64,000 bases of DNA from Solirubrum sp044628455 (GTDB lineage Bacteria > Bacteroidota > Bacteroidia > Cytophagales > Hymenobacteraceae), in NCBI RefSeq assembly GCF_044628455.1, contig NZ_JBIYZW010000003.1, positions 558,001-622,000 on the forward strand, written 5' to 3'. The position numbers and the translations under genes were made by a program. The notes below the pieces were generated by a model. The model was given only the letters and a program-made list of their open reading frames with translations, was not told the DNA's origin and searched no databases. Shown piece by piece: positions 1 through 7,154 of this stretch. Each line of letters starts with the position of its first letter. Position 1 is the stretch's first letter.

Positions 1-733
1 CCATGTAGGGCGGGCGGTCGATTTGCCGGGCTACTTCCTCGCGCAACTGGTACAGGTCGCGGAACAGGGGCATCTCGCCGGGGGCAATGCGGTAGCGGCC
101 AGCAATCTTCATCCAGGGCCGCTCGTCGCGCTGGTAGCGCACGTCTTCCAGGGCGGCGCTTTCCTCGGCGGCCCACTGGCTGCGGCCCAGGGCTTCGAGG
201 CGGGCGGTGAGGCGCTCGGCCAGCTCAAACAGGTAGATGACGTCGTTGGCGGCGTACTCCAGCTGAGCGGGCGTAAGGGGCCGCTTCAGCCAATTCGACT
301 TCTGCTCACCCTTGTCCAGCTCCAGGCCCAGCTCCTGCTGCACCAGGCGGCCCAGGGAGATGTTGTTGTCGGCCTCGCCCAGCAGCTGGTACTGCACGCT
401 GGTGTCGGTGATGCGGCGCACGTGCACGCCGTAGAGCTCGTCGAGCAGCAGGATGTCGGAGCGGCAGCTGTGAAAAATTTTCTCGACGTCGGGCGAGCTG
501 AACACGTCCCACAGCGGCTGCAAATCCTGCGCGGGCTGGGGCAGGGGCAGCGGGTCGATCAGGTACACGCGCTGGCCGTCGAACACCTGGATTAAAGCCA
601 GGTTGCGGCCGTAGCGGTGACGCATATCGTCAAATTCGAGGTCGACGGCGATGCGCGGGGCAGTGCGCAACAGGGCCACGGCCTCGTCGATGGACGCGGG
701 AGTGGTCAGATAGAGGAGTTCGGGGACAGACAT
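1..733 (-). CDS. rnd: Ribonuclease D-like 3'-5' exonuclease (3' end cut off by window edge)
   Basis: Predicted DEDD-family exoribonuclease of the RNase D type, which trims 3' ends of tRNA precursors and other structured RNAs in the cytosol. The first 244 residues are in the window. Exo I is VDLEFD (D31, E33), exo II is HSCRSDILLLDEL, and exo III is the YAANDVIYL segment with the conserved Tyr and Asp, so the catalytic core looks intact. The HRDC region expected further on lies outside the window. The start is the ATG at 733, because a good promoter -7 element (740-747) stands only 6 nt upstream. The gene is divergent from susC. Confidence 0.9.
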   Translation of the reverse strand, partial: MSVPELLYLTTPASIDEAVALLRTAPRIAVDLEFDDMRHRYGRNLALIQVFDGQRVYLIDPLPLPQPAQDLQPLWDVFSSPDVEKIFHSCRSDILLLDELYGVHVRRITDTSVQYQLLGEADNNISLGRLVQQELGLELDKGEQKSNWLKRPLTPAQLEYAANDVIYLFELAERLTARLEALGRSQWAAEESAALEDVRYQRDERPWMKIAGRYRIAPGEMPLFRDLYQLREEVARQIDRPPYM

Positions 734-1098
734 TCCCAGCAAAAATAGGATGATCGGCAGCTATACCAAGCGGGCCGGCCGGCAAGGTAAACCCCAAAAC
801 CGTGGCAGCGGGCCCAGGCAACGCCGGGGCGGGCCGCCGCGAGTAGCAAAGAAGCCGGGGCAATTTCGCTAGTCAAGCCAACCGGCGGTGTGGAATTCGG
901 CGGGCCGCGGCATCCATATCAGATGGAAACCAACCGAATTTCTGGCGATGCAACATAAAAAGATAAATTAACCCCGGTAAAAGCCTGTCGGCCCATCACT
1001 GGTAAGGGTGGGCTGCCGCCGCAGCGGGCCTACCAGCTTCCGCCTGACTTCCACGCTCTTTGCTTTTTTTCACCCTAATCCAGCCGCAAGGCACTACT
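734..1098. other. Divergent intergenic region between rnd and susC
   Basis: This 365-bp gap holds the rnd promoter at its left end. The middle (about 930-985) is AT-richer than the surroundings and may hold the susC promoter, but I find no good TAnnTTTG element there. I see no small gene or RNA in it. Confidence 0.4.
740..770 (-). promoter_or_regulatory. Bacteroidota-type promoter for the RNase D gene
   Basis: On the minus strand, CTTG (767-770), 19 bp, then TATTTTTG (740-747). This fits the Bacteroidota primary-sigma consensus of TTTG and TAnnTTTG about 19 bp apart. The last G of the -7 element is separated from the ATG at 733 by only 6 nt, so transcription should start at or within a base or two of the start codon. 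Confidence 0.55.
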
Positions 1099-4000
1099 AT
1101 GAAGCACAGACTTTTACTTTTCCTGGTGCTCTACCTGCTCCTGGGAGCGGGAGCGTGGGCACAGTCGCGCACGGTGAGCGGGCGGGTTACCGCGGCCGGC
1201 GACGGTACCGGCCTGCCGGGCGTAACCGTGCTGGAGCGCGGCACCACCAACGGTACCAGCACCGACGCCAGCGGCAACTTCACGCTGACGGTGCAGCCCG
1301 GGGCGGCGCTGGTGTTCAGCTCCATTGGCTTTGCCACCCAGACCGTGCCGGTGGGCGAGCAGACTTCCCTGGCCATTAAGCTGCAGGGCAACGAGACCCT
1401 GCTGGGCGAAACCGTGGTGGTGGGCTACGGCACCCAGACCAAGCGCGAGCTGACCGGGGCCGTCACCCAGCTGGGCAGCAAGGAAGTGGAAAACGTGCCC
1501 ACCGTGAGCTTCGAGCAGGCCATTCAGGGGCGCACGCCGGGCGTGCAGATCAACCAAAGCTCGGGCAAACTAGGCGCCGGCGTGCAGATTCGCGTGCGCG
1601 GCTCCTCGTCCATTACGGCCTCAAACCAGCCGCTGTACGTCATCGACGGCATCGTGGTGACCTCGCAGGACTTTTCCGACCAAGCCTTCGCCGCCAACAC
1701 CGAGCCCATCAACCCGCTGGCCGACCTGAACCCCAACGACATCGAGAGCATCTCGATTCTGAAAGACGCCGCCGCCGCCGCTATTTATGGTTCGCGCGCT
1801 TCCAACGGGGTAATTCTGGTGACCACCAAAAAAGGGCGCCAGGGGGCTACGCGCGTCAACGTGGGCTTCTACGCGGGCCGCAGCGAGCGGACGCGCATCC
1901 GTGAGTTTCTGAACGCGGCCGAGTACAAGGAACTGTTCACGGAGGCCGCCATCAACGGCGGGCTGGTCGACCCCAACGACCCGGACCTGTACCCCACCGC
2001 CGCCGCGGCTTTGCTAGGCGAGGCGGGACTGGATTTGAACTCGCCCTACGACACGCCCTGGAACGAGCTGGCCTTTCGTAAGGGCAGCGTGATGCAGTAC
2101 GACGCCAACGTGAGCGGCGGCGACGCCAAAACCCGCTTTTACCTCAGCGCCAACTACAACGACCAGAAGGGCATCATCGTGGGCAACCGCTACCGCCGCG
2201 GCTCCCTGCGCACCAACTTCGACCACACCATTTCCGACAAGTGGAAGCTGGGGCTGAACCTCTCGCTCACCCGCTCGGTGAACGACCGCGTGCCCGACGA
2301 CAACGCCTTCTCCAACCCCATTCAGCTGAACGCCCTGCCGCCCATCCAGACGCCCTACGACGCCGAGGACCCCACGGGCTTCAACCGCAGCACGCTCTAC
2401 TACAACGCTCTGGTGGAGGTGGATAACGCCACCAACCGGGGCGGCACCTTCCGCTCGTTCAGCAGCGCCTTCGTCACCTTCGAGCCCATCCGCGGGCTGG
2501 TGCTGCGCTCCGAAATCGGGGGGGACTTCCTGAACGTGCGCGAGGAAATCTACCGTGGCCGCTACACCGAGGACGGCGCCCCCGACGGCTATGGCTACAG
2601 CAACCAGCTGCAGGCGGTGAACTGGACCAACAACAACACGGCTACCTGGTTCCGCACCTTCGGCGAAGACCACGGCCTGGAGGTGCTGGGCGGCTTCACC
2701 TTCCAGCGCTTCGATCAGGAGCAGACCTCGGTGGAAGCCCGCGGCTTTCCCAACGACCAGTTTCGCAAAATTGCCTCGGCGGCCCGCATCACCACCGGCA
2801 GCACTGCCGGTACGGCCTACACCTTCGTGTCTCTGCTGAGCCGGGTGAACTACACCTTCCGCGACAAATACCTGCTCTCGGGCACCCTGCGCGGCGATGC
2901 GTCCTCACGCTTCGGCCGCGACAACCAATGGGGCCGGTTCCCCGGGGTGTCGGCCGGCTGGGTGATTTCCGAGGAAAGCTTCCTGCAGGACAACGCAACG
3001 CTAAATATGCTGAAGCTGCGCGCCGGCTACGGCCTGACCGGCAACGCCGAAATCGACAACTTCGCCGCCCGCACGGTGTACAACGTGAACCCCTACGGCA
3101 CGGCCCCGGGCATCATTCCCTTCACTACCCTAGGCAACGAGCGGCTGGGCTGGGAAACCACCAAGCAAGCCAACATCGGTCTGGAATTCGGGTTGTTTAC
3201 CAACCGAATCAGCGGCGAGATAGACGTGTACCAGAAGCAGACCAAGGACAACGACCTGCTGCTGCTCGACCAGCTGCCCTACACCGGGGGCTACTTCAAC
3301 TTCTACAACAACATCGGCACGCTGCGCAACCGCGGCCTGGAAGTGGTGCTGAACACCCGCAACCTGGTGGGCGAGTTCAACTGGTCCACCAACTTCAACA
3401 TCTCCTTCAACCGCAACGAAATCCTGGACCTGAACGGGCAGGAGCTGATTGCCGGGGGCCGCAACCTGGGCCGCGTGCGCGAGGGTGAGCCCATCGGGGT
3501 GTTCTGGGGCAAGAAGTACGCCGGCGTCGATCCGCAGAACGGCGACGCGCTTTACTACACGGCCGAGGGCGGCAAAACCAGCAACTACAACGCCGCCTCC
3601 GACCAGAAGCTGGGCAACCCCAACCCCGACTTCACCGGCGGCTTCACCAACACCTTTTCCTTCAAGGGCTTCGAGCTGAGTTTGCTTAACCAGTTCAGCT
3701 ACGGCAACGACATCTACAACATCGGCGGCGTGTTCCAGTCGGTAAACGGGGACTTCTTCGACAACCAAACCCGCGACCAGCTGGAGCGCTGGCGCACCCC
3801 CGGCCAGATAACCGATGTGCCCCAGGCCCGCCTCTACGGGGCCAACGGCACCTCGCCCTCGTCGCGTTGGATTCAGGACGGTTCGTTTCTGCGCTTCAAG
3901 AACCTGACCCTGGCCTACAACCTGCCCAAGGCCTGGGCCGAGAAAGGCCACCTGCAAAACGCTCGCATCTACGTAACGGGCCAGAACCTGATTACCATCA

Positions 4001-4131
4001 CCGACTACGATGGCTACGACCCCGAGGTGAACACCACCGCCTTCGGCCTGCCCACCTACCTGCTGGGCCACGACTTCTACACGCCGCCGCTGGCCAAAAC
4101 CTGGCTGGTGGGCGTCAACCTGGGCTTTTAA
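1099..4131 (+). CDS. susC: SusC/RagA-family TonB-dependent outer-membrane transporter
   Basis: A 1010-residue TonB-dependent transporter that imports large substrates (usually glycans or peptides) through the outer membrane with its SusD partner. Order of parts: signal peptide (MKHRLLLFLVLYLLLGAGAWAQ), a carboxypeptidase-D-like domain (about 22-108; SGRVTAAGDGTGLPGVTV), a TonB-box-like segment (ETVVVGYGTQTKRELTGAV), a plug with RVRGSSSI and YVIDGI, then a long beta-barrel ending in aromatic LVGVNLGF. The ATG at 1099 is preferred over the in-frame one at 1060 because it begins a clean signal peptide. susD follows 21 bp downstream. No glycosidase, peptidase or sigma/anti-sigma pair lies next to the pair, so the substrate cannot be inferred. 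Confidence 0.95.
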   Translation: MKHRLLLFLVLYLLLGAGAWAQSRTVSGRVTAAGDGTGLPGVTVLERGTTNGTSTDASGNFTLTVQPGAALVFSSIGFATQTVPVGEQTSLAIKLQGNETLLGETVVVGYGTQTKRELTGAVTQLGSKEVENVPTVSFEQAIQGRTPGVQINQSSGKLGAGVQIRVRGSSSITASNQPLYVIDGIVVTSQDFSDQAFAANTEPINPLADLNPNDIESISILKDAAAAAIYGSRASNGVILVTTKKGRQGATRVNVGFYAGRSERTRIREFLNAAEYKELFTEAAINGGLVDPNDPDLYPTAAAALLGEAGLDLNSPYDTPWNELAFRKGSVMQYDANVSGGDAKTRFYLSANYNDQKGIIVGNRYRRGSLRTNFDHTISDKWKLGLNLSLTRSVNDRVPDDNAFSNPIQLNALPPIQTPYDAEDPTGFNRSTLYYNALVEVDNATNRGGTFRSFSSAFVTFEPIRGLVLRSEIGGDFLNVREEIYRGRYTEDGAPDGYGYSNQLQAVNWTNNNTATWFRTFGEDHGLEVLGGFTFQRFDQEQTSVEARGFPNDQFRKIASAARITTGSTAGTAYTFVSLLSRVNYTFRDKYLLSGTLRGDASSRFGRDNQWGRFPGVSAGWVISEESFLQDNATLNMLKLRAGYGLTGNAEIDNFAARTVYNVNPYGTAPGIIPFTTLGNERLGWETTKQANIGLEFGLFTNRISGEIDVYQKQTKDNDLLLLDQLPYTGGYFNFYNNIGTLRNRGLEVVLNTRNLVGEFNWSTNFNISFNRNEILDLNGQELIAGGRNLGRVREGEPIGVFWGKKYAGVDPQNGDALYYTAEGGKTSNYNAASDQKLGNPNPDFTGGFTNTFSFKGFELSLLNQFSYGNDIYNIGGVFQSVNGDFFDNQTRDQLERWRTPGQITDVPQARLYGANGTSPSSRWIQDGSFLRFKNLTLAYNLPKAWAEKGHLQNARIYVTGQNLITITDYDGYDPEVNTTAFGLPTYLLGHDFYTPPLAKTWLVGVNLGF

Positions 4132-4152
4132 TCGTTGACCGCTGTCTGCCTT

Positions 4153-5559
4153 ATGAAACTTTCCTTTCTCCGCGCCGCTACGGTGGCGCTGCTGCTGGGG
4201 GCCGGCCTGCTGACTTCGGCCTGCGAAAAGCAACTTGAAATCGAACCCGAGCAGTCCATCGACGCGGCCACGGCCCTGACCGACGCGCAAGCCGTGGAAA
4301 GCGCCGTGGTGGGGGCCTACTCGCGCCTCTACGACCCGGGCCTCTACGGCACCAACCTGCTGCTGGTGCCCGAGCTGCTGGCCAACGCCGGCTACATCAA
4401 CTGGCAGGGCACCTTCCAGAGCTACCGCGAAATTCAACTTAAGCAGCCCATTCCGCAGATCAACGTGGAAGCCGAGCGCACCTGGCGCCAGGCCTACCGG
4501 CTCATCAACATCACCAACCTGATTGTGGACGCGCTGCCGGTGGTGCGCGACGCCGACCAGCGCAACCAGTACGAGGGCGAAGCCCGGCTGCTGCGCGGGC
4601 TGATGTACTTTGAGCTGGTGCGCCTCTACGGGCAAAACGATGCGGCCAGTCCGCTGGGCGTGCCCATCGTGCTGTCGGGCAACACCACCGTGGCCGAATC
4701 AAGCCAGCGCGTGGCCCGCTCAACGGTGCAGCAGGTGTACACCCAGATTCTGGCCGACATGGAAGCGGCCGAGGCCAAGCTGCCCGAGAGCAACGAAACC
4801 GGCCGCTTCGACCTCTACGACGCCAAGGCTCTGCTGGCCCGGGTGCACCTGCAGCGCGGCAACTACGCCCAGGCCCGCGACCTGGCCGATGAGGTCATCG
4901 AAAACAGCGGCGCGGCCCTCAACGGCTCCGTGCTCGACGCCTTCACCAGCCGCGGCACGGCCGAGGTGCTCTTTGAAGTGGTGCAGAACGACCAGAACAA
5001 TGCCGGTGCTTCCAACGACGGCCTGGCCACCTTCTTTTCCAGCAATGCCGAGGGCTTCGGCGGCCGCGGCGACGTGGAAGTAATTCAGGCGTTTGCCAAC
5101 CAGTACGACGCTACCGACGAGCGGGGCCTGGCCGGCCAGGCCGGCATTGGCACTAGCGGCCTGTACATCGGCGACGGGCGCCGCGTGGGCGGCATTCACA
5201 CCTACAAGTGGAACGAGCCGGGCCAGAACATTCCGCTGATTCGCCTGGCCGAGATGCTGCTGATCCGGGCCGAAACCAACCTGCGCCTAGGCACCAGCGT
5301 GGGGGCTACGCCCCTGGCCGACGTCAACGCCATCCGGCAGCGGGCCGGCGCCACGCCACGGCCCGCCGTTACCCTGCCCCTGGTGCTGCTGGAGCGCGAG
5401 CTGGAGCTGGCCTTCGAGGGCTTCCGCCTGCACGATTACCGGCGCACGGGGCGGGCCCTGGGCACGTTTGCCGCCAACGACCCCAAACTGGTGCTGCCCG
5501 TTCCGCGCTACGAAATCAACCTGGGCAACGCCCTGCCGCAGAACCCGGGCTACAACTAA
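4153..5559 (+). CDS. susD: SusD/RagB-family nutrient-binding outer-membrane lipoprotein
   Basis: A 468-residue surface lipoprotein that forms the lid over SusC and binds substrate. A signal peptide ends in the lipobox LLTSAC. The mature part has the TPR-like helical SusD fold, with TWRQAYRLINITNLIVDALP, an ARLLRGLMYFELVRLYG-type helix, IPLIRLAEMLLIRAE and the C-terminal ERELELAFEGFRLHDYRRTG helix typical of RagB/SusD proteins. The start at 4153 is chosen over 4135 because it begins the lipoprotein signal. It is co-transcribed with susC and is followed by a strong terminator. Confidence 0.95.
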   Translation: MKLSFLRAATVALLLGAGLLTSACEKQLEIEPEQSIDAATALTDAQAVESAVVGAYSRLYDPGLYGTNLLLVPELLANAGYINWQGTFQSYREIQLKQPIPQINVEAERTWRQAYRLINITNLIVDALPVVRDADQRNQYEGEARLLRGLMYFELVRLYGQNDAASPLGVPIVLSGNTTVAESSQRVARSTVQQVYTQILADMEAAEAKLPESNETGRFDLYDAKALLARVHLQRGNYAQARDLADEVIENSGAALNGSVLDAFTSRGTAEVLFEVVQNDQNNAGASNDGLATFFSSNAEGFGGRGDVEVIQAFANQYDATDERGLAGQAGIGTSGLYIGDGRRVGGIHTYKWNEPGQNIPLIRLAEMLLIRAETNLRLGTSVGATPLADVNAIRQRAGATPRPAVTLPLVLLERELELAFEGFRLHDYRRTGRALGTFAANDPKLVLPVPRYEINLGNALPQNPGYN

Positions 5560-5578
5560 GCCGCTGGCGGTAGCCGTG

Positions 5579-5615
5579 AAAAAAGCCGTTCCGGGGCACT
5601 CGGAACGGCTTTTTC
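5579..5615 (+). terminator. Rho-independent terminator after susCD
   Basis: Inverted repeat AAAAAGCCGTTCCG / CGGAACGGCTTTTT with a 7-nt loop, ending in a T run. A matching A run on the other side makes it usable in both directions, so it also serves the convergent gene at 5642. Confidence 0.9.
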
Positions 5616-5641
5616 ATGCTTAGTAGTGGTTTTGGCGGGCT

Positions 5642-6118
5642 CTAGGCCTCGTCGTCTTCGTCGTCGGCGGGGGCGCTGAAGTCCAGATCGGCAATGAGGT
5701 CGGTGGCCTGCTCAATGGTCTGCATCATGCCCGACTCGGTATCGGCGTCGAGGGTTTGCTCGAACAGCTGCAGCAACTGCTCGCCCTCGTCGTTGACGTA
5801 GAGGTTGGTGTAAAGCTTCTCGAAGCGGTGGGCTTCTTTGGTGATGACGGCGTCAATCTCGTCGGTGGAGCGGGCCTGCAGAGCCCGGTGCAGCACGTTG
5901 AGCACCTGCCGGCTGTCGTCGTGGTCGCCCAAGTCCGACAAAGCTTTAAGCAAACTCATGGCCACCAGCAGGCGCACCCGCTCGAAGCGGAACGCCTGCT
6001 CGGCGGGTCGGGCGCGCTCGAAGGCAGCGTAGGCGGTGTAGTCGGCGTCGGTGAGGTACTGCGGGTTTTCGGGGCCGAAAGCCAGTTGAAGCAGCTGCTG
6101 AAGGGGACGGGCAGGCAT
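5642..6118 (-). CDS. Small acidic protein of unknown function
   Basis: 158 residues, no signal peptide or membrane segment, probably cytosolic. It looks mostly helical, with an LLQLAFGPENPQYL N-terminus, a FERVRLLVAMSLLKAL helix and a strongly acidic tail (APADDEDDEA). I do not recognise a named domain. It converges on susD across a shared terminator and stands alone on its strand. Confidence 0.7.
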   Translation of the reverse strand: MPARPLQQLLQLAFGPENPQYLTDADYTAYAAFERARPAEQAFRFERVRLLVAMSLLKALSDLGDHDDSRQVLNVLHRALQARSTDEIDAVITKEAHRFEKLYTNLYVNDEGEQLLQLFEQTLDADTESGMMQTIEQATDLIADLDFSAPADDEDDEA

Positions 6119-6291
6119 CGGAATCGAAGGAATAAAAGCGGGAAGGAAACGGCCGCGGCCGGGGCCGGGCGCAAAGGTAGCGGGGCCGGACCAGTAGCCG
6201 GGCGGGCCGGGGCGGATAGGCTGGCCGGTTCGGGGCCATCCTTCGGGCGGCTTCGGCCGTTTAGGGCGAGTACTTTTCCTCTTTTTCAGCT

Positions 6292-6573
6292 ATGACTTCG
6301 CACAAAACCAAGTGGCTCACCTTCGCCCCCGCCGGGCTCGTGGTAATCGGCTTTGGCACCTGCCTGGTGCAGTGGGCCACGGCCCTCAAGCAGCAGGGCG
6401 CCCCCACCGGGCAGTGGGTGGCGGCCGGCACCGTAGCCCTGGGCGTGTTCAACGCAGGCCTCAGCCTGTTTGGCCGCGGCGTGGCCGAGAGCGTGCTCTA
6501 CCAGCTGCGCGAAAAGCCCGGCCGCCCCGCCGCGGAGCCTGCCGACCGTCGCCAGCCGCTGCCACTGGATTGA
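6292..6573 (+). CDS. Small two-helix membrane protein
   Basis: 93 residues with two hydrophobic stretches (about 9-28, LTFAPAGLVVIGFGTCLVQW, and about 41-60, WVAAGTVALGVFNAGLSLFG), a short loop between them and a Pro/Arg-rich tail. A small inner-membrane protein of unknown function. The ATG follows a pyrimidine-rich leader with no Shine-Dalgarno sequence. It converges on the DUF2721 gene. Confidence 0.6.
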   Translation: MTSHKTKWLTFAPAGLVVIGFGTCLVQWATALKQQGAPTGQWVAAGTVALGVFNAGLSLFGRGVAESVLYQLREKPGRPAAEPADRRQPLPLD

Positions 6574-6604
6574 GGCAGACCGCCCGGCCAGCAGGCGTTC
6601 TGGC

Positions 6605-7054
6605 TTAACCCTCGGCCGCCGCGTCGGTATTTTCCGCGGCCCGGGTCTGCCGGCGCTGCTGCTCGTCTTCCTGCAGGTCGTCGAGCTCGATGTTGAGCGC
6701 GTCGACCGAAATCTGGATTTCCCACAGCGACATGCCCAGCGACACCAGCAAAGCCAGCAAACTCGCCCCGAACACCAGCTGGGCGGCGGCGGCCAGGCCC
6801 GCGTAGAGCAGAAACATGCACAGCACGCAGCCAAACATGCTGGCAATGCCTACGGCCTGCATGTTGCGCACGATGAGCAGGCGCCGGCGCAGGTTCTGAA
6901 TCTGGCGCATGTGCGGCTCGCGGTGGCTTTCCTGGTACTGGCTTTTGAGGGCCCGCACGCGGTTGGCCAAAGCCATGAAGCGGTTGGTGTAGGCCAGCAG
7001 CAGCAGCGACAGGGCCGGAAACAGCAGGGCCGGGGTGGTCAGGGTAATGTCCAT
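6605..7054 (-). CDS. DUF2721-family membrane protein
   Basis: 149 residues. A first membrane helix (about 5-25) is followed by a basic amphipathic region (ANRVRALKSQYQESHREPHM), then a pair of membrane helices (about 68-110), then an acidic coiled tail (LDDLQEDEQQRRQ). This layout matches DUF2721 proteins, multi-pass inner-membrane proteins of unknown role. It is divergent from the carboxypeptidase gene. Confidence 0.65.
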   Translation of the reverse strand: MDITLTTPALLFPALSLLLLAYTNRFMALANRVRALKSQYQESHREPHMRQIQNLRRRLLIVRNMQAVGIASMFGCVLCMFLLYAGLAAAAQLVFGASLLALLVSLGMSLWEIQISVDALNIELDDLQEDEQQRRQTRAAENTDAAAEG

Positions 7055-7154
7055 GACGAAGAGCCGGGGCAGGAGGGCGCTCCGGCTGGGGCAACGGATT
7101 GGTTGAACGGAGGGTCCGCGAACGGGTCCGCAGGCAATTTCACTTTATTTGGGT

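Noticed and set aside
1060..1098. Earlier ATG for susC at 1060
   Set aside because: It puts 13 residues before an otherwise clean signal peptide.
4153..5559. Polysaccharide utilisation locus around susCD
   Set aside because: No carbohydrate enzyme, regulator or transporter gene flanks the pair. The GH20 gene is 50 kb away and is not linked.
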